From: Desertivirga brevis
GTDB taxonomy: Bacteria; Bacteroidota; Bacteroidia; Sphingobacteriales; Sphingobacteriaceae
Reading direction: 5' to 3'
NCBI RefSeq assembly: GCF_017355835.1
Contig: NZ_JAFEWF010000001.1
Location: 186,001-250,000 of the forward strand
DNA length: 64,000 nucleotides
A model generated the notes under the pieces. It was not told the DNA's origin. It did no database searches and saw only the letters and a program-made list of their open reading frames with translations. Positions 53,506 to 62,522 of the stretch are shown here, one piece after another. Position numbers and translations under genes: made by a program. Each line of letters starts with the position of its first letter. Within the stretch, counting starts at the first letter, position 1.

Positions 53506-53640
53506 CCTTTTAAGCTGGCAGTAGCAGCTTAAATAGCTGGTGCTGACTCTCGCTGGTGTTGCGTCAACCCATATTTTTGCCTGCTCTATATCTGATTGCT
53601 TCACAAATATAGAGACCTAGGCTTAGGTTTAAACTAATAT
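53506..53640 (-). pseudogene. Decayed histidine-kinase C-terminal fragment
   Basis: Minus-strand bases 53640-53506 repeat the 3' end of the kinase at 48712. One frame gives ISLNLSLGLYICEAIRYRAG (compare GLNLGLGLYISKEIIDRAGG) and, after a one-base shift in an A-run, KIWVDATPARVSTSYLS (compare RIWFNSTPEKGSTFYFS). This is a frameshifted remnant of the same gene family. It shows no start or remaining catalytic domain. Confidence 0.65.
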
Positions 53641-53814
53641 CCGAAGTCTATGGCTGTGCTATTAAGATTAGTTTCATAAATTCTGTTTCTTCCACTTAAA
53701 TATAATTTCTAACGGACAGCATGGAGGTGGGATCCACCGCCAAAGCGAAACAAAGTTTAGACGTGACTGATGAATAACAAGATATCTCCCAGTGTTTATT
53801 GTTTGGTTCGATTG

Positions 53815-54423
53815 ATGAATAAATTAGTAATACTATTTTGTATTTCTGGATGCACGTACGACAAGAAAGACTTTGACTTCAATACAAAAGATCTTCGCCC
53901 TGTTTCTTCTTTCAAAGAAGGTGATACTATTTACTTCGAAGGTCCATCAGGCGATCTTGATACAATCATGATTTATAAGATTGACAGTATCCAAAAGAGA
54001 AGTTGGGGAGCATTCATGGCTCCGGCGGCCGAAAATCACCTATTTGTCGCAATCAAACACTTACCGAATCACATATTGTGGACCTATACTGTTACAGAGG
54101 GAAGTACCTTTGATACCAAAGTATATTACCAAAACCTCATCACTGTAACTAAACGACCGCAAACGAAGGAAGTTTCATACTCTATAGCGTTCAAAGATTT
54201 TTCAGCTTCTAATGGTAAGAACGGGACACTAGGCGCAATCAGGAAGGATACAGTAATTGTCAATCGGAAAAACATAACTAACTTCTATGAAATTGAAAGT
54301 GATCAACCTCAAAGTAAATCCGACTTGGGTTGTATGGAAACTATTTACTGGACAGATAATGAAGGATTAATGGCATATAAGAATAAACGAGGGGATTGGT
54401 GGACTAAAATAAGCAAGCGCTAA
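53815..54423 (+). CDS. Lipoprotein of unknown function
   Basis: I prefer ATG 53815 to the longer frame from 53770 because it yields a compact lipoprotein signal (MNKLVILFCISGC). The mature part has a metal-like acidic beginning (DKKDFDFNTKDLRPVSSF) and beta-rich C-terminus with two Trp-rich motifs (HILWTYTVTEGSTFD, YWTDNEGLMAYKNKRGDWW). The family is not recognised. It is monocistronic; bases 54424-54581 hold only a possible -7 element (tatattta, about 54552). Confidence 0.55.
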   Translation: MNKLVILFCISGCTYDKKDFDFNTKDLRPVSSFKEGDTIYFEGPSGDLDTIMIYKIDSIQKRSWGAFMAPAAENHLFVAIKHLPNHILWTYTVTEGSTFDTKVYYQNLITVTKRPQTKEVSYSIAFKDFSASNGKNGTLGAIRKDTVIVNRKNITNFYEIESDQPQSKSDLGCMETIYWTDNEGLMAYKNKRGDWWTKISKR

Positions 54424-54581
54424 AATGAATATGAGGTTGTATAAATTTAGATAAAATGCTGTACCCCATATACCTCCTCTAAATTTGCACCAACAGTGGT
54501 GATTTTATATAAAATACACGTCGTGTGTAACAAAATAACTCAAACCATCGTCTTATATTTATAGTATTAAATTATATCAGA

Positions 54582-54962
54582 ATGAAAGCGGCAGTATATA
54601 CCTTTATAGTATGTGTTGTTCTGGCCTTAAATAGCCGGGCGCAGAGTACAACAAATCTGGTTTCGGATCAAAATCCACGATACAAGGAGAGCCTTCAGAA
54701 ATATGCCCCACTAGCTGATTCATTAACTAGAAACTTGGGTACAACCACTCAACATACCTACAAGGCTTATGATTTTTATGAAGCTCGTTTGGCCCGTCGT
54801 GCCCAGCGTCGCGAATGGAGACATCAGGAAAATATGAACCGGCCTTTCTTATACAACAACTATTGGTCTGATTCTTTTTACTCTCCATATTGGAGAAATT
54901 CAGGCTTTTATTACCGCAACCTTCCGGGTCGTTTCCGCTCGTTCCGTTATTACAACTGGTAA
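54582..54962 (+). CDS. Small secreted Arg/Tyr-rich protein
   Basis: The 126-residue product has a signal peptide (to SRAQS) and an unusual mature part rich in Arg, Tyr, Asn and Phe (RLARRAQRREWRHQENMNR, YNNYWSDSFYSPYWRNSGF). It begins an envelope operon with an LpoB-like and a COG3014 lipoprotein gene. Its basic, aromatic composition suggests interaction with peptidoglycan or another polymer, which is only an inference. Confidence 0.6.
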   Translation: MKAAVYTFIVCVVLALNSRAQSTTNLVSDQNPRYKESLQKYAPLADSLTRNLGTTTQHTYKAYDFYEARLARRAQRREWRHQENMNRPFLYNNYWSDSFYSPYWRNSGFYYRNLPGRFRSFRYYNW

Positions 54963-55003
54963 TAGTTTTTCAGCTTATTCACACATTCAACTTTTATATA
55001 AAT

Positions 55004-55594
55004 ATGAAGCTCAGTAAATTCAGCTTTTGTGCCATTGCTATGGCCTTGTTCTTTATGGTTTCTTGCGGGCGTAAGGTTACCCGGATAGATAACAATACGC
55101 CTATGGACATTAGCGGGAACTGGAACAATACGGATTCCCGTTTGGTAGCCGAAGAAATGACCGGAAGCATTTTAACTGCGGATTGGATAGCCAATCATTT
55201 GCAACAGAAAAGCGGAAAGAAACCGGTTGTAATTGTCGGCATGTTTCAAAACAAATCACATGAACACATTGATGCAGAAACTTTCACCAAAGATGTAGAA
55301 CGTTCTTTTATTTCTACTCAGAAAGTTGGCTTAGTGCAGGGCGGTAAAAAGCGTGAAGAGATCAGGGGCGAGAGGGCAGATCAGCAAACCAATTCATCGG
55401 CTTCTACAATGAAGAAGTTCGGTTTAGAAAAAGGTGCTGATTATATTTTACAGGGTTCCATCAATTCTATCGTTGATGCGCACAAAAAACAAAAGGTGGT
55501 TGCCTATCAGGTAAATATGGAGCTAACCAATCTTGAAACCAACGAGGTGGTTTGGATTGGAGATAAGAAGATTACCAAATACGTAAAAAACTAA
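55004..55594 (+). CDS. LpoB-like penicillin-binding-protein activator lipoprotein
   Basis: From ATG 55004 the 196-residue product has a lipoprotein signal (lipobox MVSCG) and the LpoB/PBP activator pattern: KKPVVIVGMFQNKSHEHIDA, DVERSFISTQKVGLVQGGKK and YILQGSINSIVDAHKKQKV. An upstream extension of the frame is out of use because it hides the signal. LpoB-like proteins activate peptidoglycan synthases. It sits between a small secreted protein and a COG3014 lipoprotein, a layout frequent in Bacteroidota. Confidence 0.85.
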   Translation: MKLSKFSFCAIAMALFFMVSCGRKVTRIDNNTPMDISGNWNNTDSRLVAEEMTGSILTADWIANHLQQKSGKKPVVIVGMFQNKSHEHIDAETFTKDVERSFISTQKVGLVQGGKKREEIRGERADQQTNSSASTMKKFGLEKGADYILQGSINSIVDAHKKQKVVAYQVNMELTNLETNEVVWIGDKKITKYVKN

Positions 55595-55633
55595 TTCAAC
55601 TATTCATAAGGAGCTTCGAGCTCCTTTATTATC

Positions 55634-57046
55634 ATGCTCTTTAGAAGAAGAAAAGGTTTATCTGTTTTGTGGCTGATGGTGCTGTCACTTTGCTCCTGCG
55701 CTACCTATAATAATCGAATTCAATCGTATTATGCCAGCATTATGCAGGGCAATTATCACAAGGCAGATAAAGAACTTGAAGCGAATAAACTATTAAAAGC
55801 GGGGAGAAATAAACCCTTGTATATGTTGGAAAAAGGTCGCTTGGCTCATTTGCAGGGCGCCTATGATACCAGCAACTATTTTTTCAACGAATTCGACCGT
55901 ATGATGGAAGAGCAGGGCCGTAACCCCGCTGATGTAGCTGTAGGTTTACTTGTTAATCCGATGATGCAGCAATACAAACCTGAACCTTTTGAGCGCATAA
56001 TGATCCATTATTTTAAAGCGCTGAATTATTTGTACCTGAACCAACCGGATGAGGCCATCGTGGAAGCCCGGAGAATAACCTTACAAAATCAGCAAATCGG
56101 GGATAATGTGGGTAATAAAGATAAACGCTACTCGAAGGATGCTTTTTCGTTAATGTTGCAGGGACTTATCTACGAAACATCAGGTGATGTAAACAATGCG
56201 TTTATTGCCTATCGCAATTCTGCCGAGGTGTATTTGCGCGATACAAGTGGTCAGAAATATTATGGTGTGGAGCTACCGATGCAATTGAAAAAAGACGTGT
56301 TGCGAACAGCTTATCAGAATGGCTTTACCGACGAGCTTATGCGCTTTGAGCGCTTATTTGGGATGAAATACAAGCATGCTAAGCCGGCTGATGGTGGAGA
56401 GTTGGTGGTATTCTTCGAAAATGGAATGGCTCCGGTAAAAGAGCAGCAGGATTTTTTCTTTTCACTTACTAAAGGTCTTTCTGGTTTTTACTTTGTTGAT
56501 TCGGGGGGCAACGAAATTCCTTTCGATGCTTCGATGAGCTTTGGCGAGGACAGCAACTTGGGTAGTTTGAATACGCTGCATGTTGCATTTCCTAAATTTG
56601 TTGCACGGCCATTGGTTTATCATTCCATAAGGATTTCAGGTGGGCTAGATACTTTAAAAGCTGAGAAAGTAGAGGATATCACCAGTCTGGCACAAGCCAT
56701 ACAGAAACAACGGTTTGCAAAGGAGATGTCGGCTTCGTTGAGTCGCCTTGCTGTGAAAAAAGCGGCGCAATATGTGGTAAAGGGAAAAGAAGGGGCAAAG
56801 AATAAGGAGCTGAGAGAAGGATTATCTTCTTTGATTGATATTTATGCGGCAGCGTCGGAAAAAGCCGATACCCGGAATTGGCAAACACTTCCTTCTGAAA
56901 TCTATTATGTTCGCTTACCCTTAAAAAAGGGTGAAAATAAGGTGGAAATCAACTTGAATGGTAAACAGGGGCAATCAGAAAATAAAAGCTTTACAGTTAA
57001 TGGTTCCGGCGGTCTGGTTTTCCTTAATTATGCTTCATTGAAGTAA
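55634..57046 (+). CDS. COG3014-family lipoprotein
   Basis: The 470-residue product has a lipoprotein signal with lipobox LCSC, a helical tetratricopeptide-like region (NYHKADKELEANKLLKAGR, DEAIVEARRITLQNQQIGD), a central part characteristic of COG3014, and a C-terminal beta-rich domain (PLKKGENKVEINLNGKQG). It is co-directional with, and 39 bases after, the LpoB-like gene. A role in envelope biogenesis with LpoB is inferred from this linkage. Confidence 0.8.
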   Translation: MLFRRRKGLSVLWLMVLSLCSCATYNNRIQSYYASIMQGNYHKADKELEANKLLKAGRNKPLYMLEKGRLAHLQGAYDTSNYFFNEFDRMMEEQGRNPADVAVGLLVNPMMQQYKPEPFERIMIHYFKALNYLYLNQPDEAIVEARRITLQNQQIGDNVGNKDKRYSKDAFSLMLQGLIYETSGDVNNAFIAYRNSAEVYLRDTSGQKYYGVELPMQLKKDVLRTAYQNGFTDELMRFERLFGMKYKHAKPADGGELVVFFENGMAPVKEQQDFFFSLTKGLSGFYFVDSGGNEIPFDASMSFGEDSNLGSLNTLHVAFPKFVARPLVYHSIRISGGLDTLKAEKVEDITSLAQAIQKQRFAKEMSASLSRLAVKKAAQYVVKGKEGAKNKELREGLSSLIDIYAAASEKADTRNWQTLPSEIYYVRLPLKKGENKVEINLNGKQGQSENKSFTVNGSGGLVFLNYASLK

Positions 57047-57174
57047 AGCTACCCAACTGCATTCGGTGAGGAATTAACAGTGAGAGTTACATGTAAAGGT
57101 AGAGGAATTTGCTGTTTATAAATAATGTAACTTCGTTCAAGTTACCAAAGTTTTCATCCTGGCTTATTCCTTAA

Positions 57175-57193
57175 AACCTTGCCTCGCAAGGTT
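57175..57193. terminator. Stem-loop between convergent COG3014 and response-regulator genes
   Basis: aaccttgc and gcaaggtt form a perfect 8-bp stem with a 3-base loop, 129 bases after the COG3014 stop. There is no T-run, but it lies between convergent genes and is the only hairpin there. Confidence 0.5.
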
Positions 57194-57256
57194 AGAAACC
57201 GACTTTGCTAATTAATAAATAATGAAGAAGATTGAACCTGAAAATAAGCTTATACC

Positions 57257-57655
57257 CTAATCTTCCAATACAACTCTACCCAAAGGAACAACTTTAGCCA
57301 GCAGGAAACGATCTACTGTATTAACTAAGGTAATAAGATCAAATGGCTTGGAAATCACGGCATCGGCAGCATATTCTTCAACAGCTCTATTAATGCAATC
57401 CAAACCAGAAACAATAACAATAGGAATATCCCTTGTGATAGAACTTTGTTTAAGTACTTTGCACATTTCTAAACCATTGAAAGCCCCGATCTTAATATCC
57501 AATAGCATCAGATCAGGAGAAAAATCAACGATAGCACCTGCCAGATTATCAGGGGAAAGGAGCGTTTTCACTTCATAACCCTCTGCCCCAAATGCCATAG
57601 AATAGATATCTAAAATATCAGGATCATCGTCTAATGCAAGAATTCTCTTAGCCAT
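57257..57655 (-). CDS. Receiver-only response regulator
   Basis: The 132-residue protein is a single receiver domain: LALDDDPDILDIYSMAFGAE with acidic pair, the phosphoacceptor Asp in PDLMLLDIKIGAFNGLE, Thr/Ser region PIVIVSGLD and Lys in VISKPFDLITL. It has no output domain and may work as a phosphate shuttle or by protein contact. A plausible partner is the cytoplasmic kinase at 48712, which has no adjacent regulator, but this is an inference. Confidence 0.9.
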   Translation of the reverse strand: MAKRILALDDDPDILDIYSMAFGAEGYEVKTLLSPDNLAGAIVDFSPDLMLLDIKIGAFNGLEMCKVLKQSSITRDIPIVIVSGLDCINRAVEEYAADAVISKPFDLITLVNTVDRFLLAKVVPLGRVVLED

Positions 57656-57757
57656 GAATAGGAAAAACTTTGAGGTGCAAAGATAGAAATTGATATAAAT
57701 ATTTCTTGCCTCTTATCCCTCTTACTACAATTTCTAGAATAAATTGACGGGAATATA

Positions 57758-57765
57758 TAGCTTTG
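57758..57765 (+). promoter_or_regulatory. -7 element (TAGCTTTG) upstream of the EF-Tu domain-like gene
   Basis: tagctttg matches TAnnTTTG and lies 137 bases before the TTG start of the EF-Tu-like gene, which would leave a leader of about 130 bases. No -33 element at the usual spacing was found. Confidence 0.35.
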
Positions 57766-57902
57766 CAAAAAGATTTTTCAACCAAAAGGGGGAAAGGACT
57801 GCGCACAGAGTAAACGGGATTTTCTATTAATAGAGTTCAGTTTTTGAAGGTAGCAGTGGTGAATGGTCTTTCCAAAAATATTCAATTTTATCATTTTATA
57901 GC

Positions 57903-58199
57903 TTGCGTACACCTGTAATAGCGTTTAATATCGAAGGGTGCTTCCCCCTGATTGGGAGAGGTCAGATAATTTTCGGAGAAATTTTAGACGGCGAAGTGAG
58001 CGCCGGAGATGTTCTTAACCTGGTGATAAAAAGTAAACCCGTCAAATTGGAGATTAAATCAGTAGAAAGTATTCGAATGGGAGAGGAAGAGAAAGTAGGG
58101 TTACTGGTAGAGTTGGGTGAAGATTGGGTAGCTCTTGAGAAGCATTTCGCTTTTGTTATTCTGGCGGAAGTACAACAGGAAGAATTGCCTGGCAACTAA
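57903..58199 (+). CDS. Free-standing EF-Tu domain II-like protein
   Basis: The 98-residue product resembles domain II of translational GTPases (FPLIGRGQIIFGEILDGEVS, AGDVLNLVIKSKPVKLEIKS, EKVGLLVELGED) without the GTPase or other domains. No ATG or GTG lies in the open frame upstream, so I use the TTG at 57903. Such isolated domain proteins occur in Bacteroidota with unknown function. A long leader precedes it. Confidence 0.6.
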   Translation: MRTPVIAFNIEGCFPLIGRGQIIFGEILDGEVSAGDVLNLVIKSKPVKLEIKSVESIRMGEEEKVGLLVELGEDWVALEKHFAFVILAEVQQEELPGN

Positions 58200-58237
58200 G
58201 CAAATACTTTGATAAATTACTTTTTCATAGGAATAAA

Positions 58238-58909
58238 TTACAGTGGCGTTTCCTCGTTGTATAGTTTCATAATTCCATATCTTTTCGCTTTATTTAGAGC
58301 GCAGTCATCCTTGATCCTATACAATTCCTTTGCAAGCCACTGCTGTTCTTCTAAGTCTTTACCTTCGGGCAAGGTGACTGATTCGCTTCTAACAAAATAA
58401 AGGCGCACATAATAGGCTTTTTCGTTTTCACGTTCTTCTGTCTCTACTCGTACTCGATCCCAATCCCCGTAAGCTTTTCTTTGAATCCACTTGAATTTTA
58501 GTACCTGTTTTATAAATACCAGCTCTTTCGTATTAATAGTTAATTGATGCTTTAAATTGAAGTTAAAAACAAGGACCAGTGCTATTGCAAATAAAATAAA
58601 CAAAAAAAGGGTCGCCTCACCATAGCCGAGAGCAAGGAAAAGAATAATAAAGATGGCAACACATAAAAGGAAAATGTTCCCATTCGACCAACCCGCTGAT
58701 TTTCTGCTAATAATATAATCAGTATCGGTAATCTGTACACTCCATCTTGTCTGGCGTGGCTGCTCTGCCTCGCTAAGCTGTTGAAAAGGAGAGAGGAATT
58801 CTGATACTTTAAAGAATTCGTCGCAAGAAGAACAATAGCAAATACATGTTCTTAGGTTTACGTTATCACGGGTTATAGGTCTATTGCAGTTAGGGCAGAG
58901 TAATTTCAT
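58238..58909 (-). CDS. Membrane protein with N-terminal zinc-ribbon motif
   Basis: The 223-residue product begins with two CxxC pairs (CPNCNRP, CYCSSCDEFF) of a zinc ribbon, followed by two membrane helices (IFLLCVAIFIILFLALGY, LFLFILFAIALVLVFNFNL) and a C-terminal domain (RVRVETEERENEKAYYVRLY). The family is not recognised. It is on the minus strand, 89 bases after the ToxR-like regulator gene, possibly in the same unit. Confidence 0.65.
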   Translation of the reverse strand: MKLLCPNCNRPITRDNVNLRTCICYCSSCDEFFKVSEFLSPFQQLSEAEQPRQTRWSVQITDTDYIISRKSAGWSNGNIFLLCVAIFIILFLALGYGEATLFLFILFAIALVLVFNFNLKHQLTINTKELVFIKQVLKFKWIQRKAYGDWDRVRVETEERENEKAYYVRLYFVRSESVTLPEGKDLEEQQWLAKELYRIKDDCALNKAKRYGIMKLYNEETPL

Positions 58910-58998
58910 TGAAAAAATGTGATTCGATATTGGCAGAGGCTTTCATAACTCTAAGGTATGAAAAGGGAGTGAAGTGAAACACCGTTTCTTATCTTTTC

Positions 58999-59880
58999 TC
59001 AAACCTCCAGCTTATATCCTCGTCCATGAATATTAACAATACGAACCCTCGGGTCATTCCCGAGTTTCTTTCTCAGCTTAGAAAGAAACATATCTAGGCT
59101 ACGCCCGACGATCACACCATCATCCTCCCAAACCTTTTGCAATTCTGCTCTTTCCACAAGCTCATTCTGCCTATTAGCAAGGATGTACAGGATTTTTGAT
59201 TCCTTGTCGGAGAGGTCAATTTGCTGGTTTCCAATTTCCAGATACTGCTCTTTTGTTTTGAATTTAAAGTTACCAATAGTAATTATTTCAGACTTAGGTT
59301 GTTCCATTTCCTCGGGGCAATTTGCAATTCTTCTCTGCCTACTTCTCATCCTTAGCCCTGAAAGAATCAGCATCAGAGCACTCAGACTGCCACCCGCTCC
59401 TAAAACATAGTGATTGTTTAATGAACTAACAGCTGAATTCTGAAATGTTATGGATATAGAATAACATGCCTCAGGTTGTTTCCTCTCTTTGCAGGGTACC
59501 AGATCAGTCTTTTCCGTTTCAACAATTGAAAATCCGAATACTACTTGATTTCCCGTACATTCTATAACGTTTACTACATAATTAGAAGGTAAGTTATTAG
59601 TTTTTACAGCCTGCCGGATAATTCTTATAATAGAATCTGGATTGAAGTGCAAGCTGCTCTCAAAACGGATCTCATATTGGGTGTTTCCCGTATTATTAAC
59701 CGTTAACACTCTCGAACTACTATCTCCCGAACTGAGTAAAATTTGATGGCCAATGGTCCGCATAACAATCATCTCCCTTGCGGAAACATAGTCTGTATCG
59801 TTGGGACTGAAGCACAAAGTCAGTGAGCAAACAATAAGAAGGAATGCGGTAATAAACAAAAATCCGGGCCTTAACTTCAT
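58999..59880 (-). CDS. Membrane-bound winged-helix regulator (ToxR-like topology)
   Basis: The 293-residue product has an N-terminal hydrophobic segment (FLFITAFLLIVCSLTLCF), a putatively periplasmic middle part (about 27-160) and a second membrane helix (LGAGGSLSALMLILSGL), then a cytoplasmic OmpR/PhoB-type winged helix at the C-terminus (IDLSDKESKILYILANRQNE, DDGVIVGRSLDMFLSKLRKKLG, VRIVNIHGRGYKLEV). It would transmit an envelope signal to DNA directly. It is divergent from the propeller lipoprotein gene beyond 59989, its likely target. Confidence 0.8.
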   Translation of the reverse strand: MKLRPGFLFITAFLLIVCSLTLCFSPNDTDYVSAREMIVMRTIGHQILLSSGDSSSRVLTVNNTGNTQYEIRFESSLHFNPDSIIRIIRQAVKTNNLPSNYVVNVIECTGNQVVFGFSIVETEKTDLVPCKERKQPEACYSISITFQNSAVSSLNNHYVLGAGGSLSALMLILSGLRMRSRQRRIANCPEEMEQPKSEIITIGNFKFKTKEQYLEIGNQQIDLSDKESKILYILANRQNELVERAELQKVWEDDGVIVGRSLDMFLSKLRKKLGNDPRVRIVNIHGRGYKLEV

Positions 59881-59988
59881 ACGTAAAAATATGAATTAAC
59901 ACTCGTCAAATCCCAGGTTGTATCTGATTTTACATTTTTTACAATTGGTTTTACAATGTTTTACTAGAAAGGTAATTACAGTGCTACT

Positions 59989-59996
59989 TAGGTTTG
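59989..59996 (+). promoter_or_regulatory. -7 element (TAGGTTTG) of the propeller lipoprotein gene
   Basis: taggtttg matches TAnnTTTG and lies 18 bases before the ATG at 60015. It sits in the divergent region facing the ToxR-like regulator gene, so regulation by that protein is plausible. Confidence 0.5.
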
Positions 59997-60014
59997 CAAA
60001 AACAATTCAACGTC

Positions 60015-61064
60015 ATGAAAAAACTCCACCCGGTCTATGGCCTGTTCTTAATTCTTATTATTAATGTCACATGTATCAAGTACGATAAAAGAGTCGATGA
60101 ACCTAAAAATGCGGCATCTGAATCCCAAGCTTTCGCTAAATCAAGCATACCTAAAAACATTGTACGTTCCATAAAAACAGATAAAAAGGGCAATATATGG
60201 ATAGCCTCCTGGGAAGGCATTTTTTGTCACGATGGAAAATCGTTTTTCAACATTACAAGTAGAGTAAGTTCAGCACGCTTCTTTTCTATATTGGAGGATA
60301 GGAGGGGAAATTTCTGGTTTGGTTCAATCGGGGCAGGGGTATATTACTACGATGGAAGCTCCTTTAAGAATTATACTTCCAAAGAGGGACTGGCGGGAAA
60401 CGAGGTTACTTCTATTTACGAAGATAAGATTGGTAACATCTGGTTCGGGACAACAGAAGGGGTGAGCCACTACGACGGAAGATCCTTTCGTAACTATACA
60501 GTGAAGGAGGGGCTTCCGAATAATGTTGTGAATTGGATCTTTGAAGACAAATCAGGAAAGATTTGGTTTGGTACAAGCGGAAATACGAGCACTTTCGATG
60601 GGGATAAATTTACTACGATCACTAATAATGATCAGCCCCTTAAAAATGTTTGGAGTATTGTAGAGGATAAAAATGGCAATATCTGGCTGGGTGCCGCTAG
60701 TGGATTATGGCGCTACGATGGCAAGTTTTTTTCAAATATGACAAGGACGTTTGTAGGCTATATTTACGAGGATAAGAAAGGAAACATTTGGACCACGGCA
60801 ATGCTGCCTGCCGCGGATAGATGGACTGTTTCCTGGTATAACGGCAAGCCGCAATTTGGAGGGGATGTATCTGCAATCTATCGCTTTGATCAACAATCCT
60901 TATCTAAAGAAAGGCCTGCTGTAACAAGAATTAGGATACCACATCCGGGACCTTTTTTAGGGATTACAGAAGATCAGGAGGGTAGAATCTGGATTGGAAC
61001 AGCCCAGGGTGTACGGGTTTATGGCGGGTATGTAGATTCTAGCAGGAAAAGGAAGGGGTGTTAG
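60015..61064 (+). CDS. Lipoprotein with two-component-sensor propeller repeats
   Basis: From ATG 60015 the 349-residue product has a lipoprotein signal (MKKLHPVYGLFLILI, lipobox NVTC) and six or more propeller repeats (NIWFGTTEGVSHYDGRSFRN, GKIWFGTSGNTSTFDGDK, GNIWLGAASGLWRYDGK, GRIWIGTAQGVRVYGG), as in the periplasmic sensor part of hybrid two-component systems. No kinase domain follows, so it is a free-standing sensor-like or ligand-binding protein. The earlier frame start at 59994 hides the signal. Confidence 0.8.
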   Translation: MKKLHPVYGLFLILIINVTCIKYDKRVDEPKNAASESQAFAKSSIPKNIVRSIKTDKKGNIWIASWEGIFCHDGKSFFNITSRVSSARFFSILEDRRGNFWFGSIGAGVYYYDGSSFKNYTSKEGLAGNEVTSIYEDKIGNIWFGTTEGVSHYDGRSFRNYTVKEGLPNNVVNWIFEDKSGKIWFGTSGNTSTFDGDKFTTITNNDQPLKNVWSIVEDKNGNIWLGAASGLWRYDGKFFSNMTRTFVGYIYEDKKGNIWTTAMLPAADRWTVSWYNGKPQFGGDVSAIYRFDQQSLSKERPAVTRIRIPHPGPFLGITEDQEGRIWIGTAQGVRVYGGYVDSSRKRKGC

Positions 61065-61114
61065 AATTAGCCACAATGGTGAATAAATTTCGTAGATTTC
61101 CTTAACTTTAGTTT

Positions 61115-61477
61115 ATGAAAAAACTAATCCTATCCATACTTCTAACAATTCCTTTTATTGCCTTTTCTCAAGACACTACTAAGAAAGCATACGAAGAGTA
61201 TTGCATGGTGGTAGCAACTGGAAAATTGCTCAGCACCAAGGTTAACATTAAAATGGACTATGGGCAAGAGCAAAAACTCTTTTCTCTTCAGGATCAGCGT
61301 TTAAAGGACGAAGCTGGTAAGGTAATTGATTTTAACTCAGCCATTGATGCCCTGAATTTTCTTGGTCAGAAAGGTTGGAAATTGGTGAATGCCTATCATA
61401 TCGTAGATCCACAAGGATCTAATTCTTCACATTTTGTGATGAAGCGGGATGTTAATTTGGATGAACTAAGAAAGTAG
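61115..61477 (+). CDS. Small secreted protein
   Basis: The 120-residue product has a signal peptide (MKKLILSILLTIPFIAFS, then Q) and a mature domain (AYEEYCMVVATGKLLSTKVN, IDALNFLGQKGWKLVNAYHI, SHFVMKRDV) of the small Bacteroidota type with a DUF4177-like feel (WKLVNAY..). Its function is unknown. It follows the propeller lipoprotein gene by 50 bases on the same strand. Confidence 0.65.
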   Translation: MKKLILSILLTIPFIAFSQDTTKKAYEEYCMVVATGKLLSTKVNIKMDYGQEQKLFSLQDQRLKDEAGKVIDFNSAIDALNFLGQKGWKLVNAYHIVDPQGSNSSHFVMKRDVNLDELRK

Positions 61478-61673
61478 TAGCACCAAGTCTTTTAAAGTTA
61501 AAAACTTGTAATCACGGCCTTTAATTTAAATTGTAGCACTGTGCACGTTACTATGAGAATAATGTTAATAGGTAAGTGCTAATTGAAGTTCATTCGAGCC
61601 CTGCAAAGCAGATCAAAGGACCTTTATTGAAGTATGATGTCATCATTGCTAGCTTTAGTTCTGCTAACTGTTC

Positions 61674-62249
61674 TTAAAACAGGAAAAATACTGCCGTAAT
61701 AATCACAGAAATCTTTAACCGTAGTGATGTTAGAGCTTTATTGATCTGCTTCTTTACAGTATTTTCTGAGATCTTAAGCTCCCATGCTATTTCGCGGTAA
61801 GAGAGGTGATGCTTGCGGCTTAATTCAAATACTTCCCTCATTTTAGGCGGCAGCAGTTTAATTTCAGCTTCAATTCTACGCGCAAGCTCTTTTTCCAGAA
61901 TAGCGTTGTCTGTGGTGTACTCACCAGCGAGAATGAAGTTCTCTAGCGACGCCTGATAATTCTGCTTCACTTTTCCCCGCTCAATTAGATTGAAAACTTT
62001 ATTACGAACTGAAGCATATAGGTATGCAGAAAGGGAACTTGTTAAGGTTATTTCGGGAGCTCCTGCCCAGAGTGTTGCGAAAACGTCCTGAACTAAATCT
62101 TTTGCTTCGTTATCGTCTTGCAACATTCGCCTGGCGTGCCTGAACAGAATCCCCCAATATCTCTCGTAAATTTCAGAAAATGCCGTTCTGTCTGCCTTTT
62201 TAAGCTGCTCAAATATTTCTTTATCTGAAAGGTTCTTATACTTCAACAT
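61674..62249 (-). CDS. ECF sigma factor
   Basis: The 191-residue protein has sigma region 2 (AFSEIYERYWGILFRHARRM, EAKDLVQDVFATLWAG) and region 4 (LLPPKMREVFELSRKHHLSY, REIAWELKISENTVKKQINK), ending with a hydrophobic stretch. It lies divergent from a FecR-type anti-sigma gene that precedes a SusC-like receptor, the usual arrangement of a TonB-linked cell-surface signalling system in Bacteroidota. Confidence 0.9.
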   Translation of the reverse strand: MLKYKNLSDKEIFEQLKKADRTAFSEIYERYWGILFRHARRMLQDDNEAKDLVQDVFATLWAGAPEITLTSSLSAYLYASVRNKVFNLIERGKVKQNYQASLENFILAGEYTTDNAILEKELARRIEAEIKLLPPKMREVFELSRKHHLSYREIAWELKISENTVKKQINKALTSLRLKISVIITAVFFLF

Positions 62250-62522
62250 AAGGCGACGTTCACAAATCTCCTTAATATTTCCAGTGCTTTACACTCCTCC
62301 GTATTATCTTTTTGTTATGAATTCCCTTCTGGAAAATTAAGAAGACGCTCTTAGTCTTTAGTCACAACAAAAGCCTATTGGCCGATAATTTATGCTGAAA
62401 CCTTTTTTTATTAGGTATAAAATTTGGGACGTGAAAAAACTGAAAAATATTTTGCAGTCGTATTACACAAGTACCAGAGCAAGCTGTCTTAACTATGATT
62501 GCCGAAGTTGCGGAAGTAAAGA

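Noticed and set aside
54890..55003. 38-codon N-terminal extension of the LpoB-like protein
   Set aside because: It overlaps the preceding gene in another frame and would bury the lipoprotein signal peptide.
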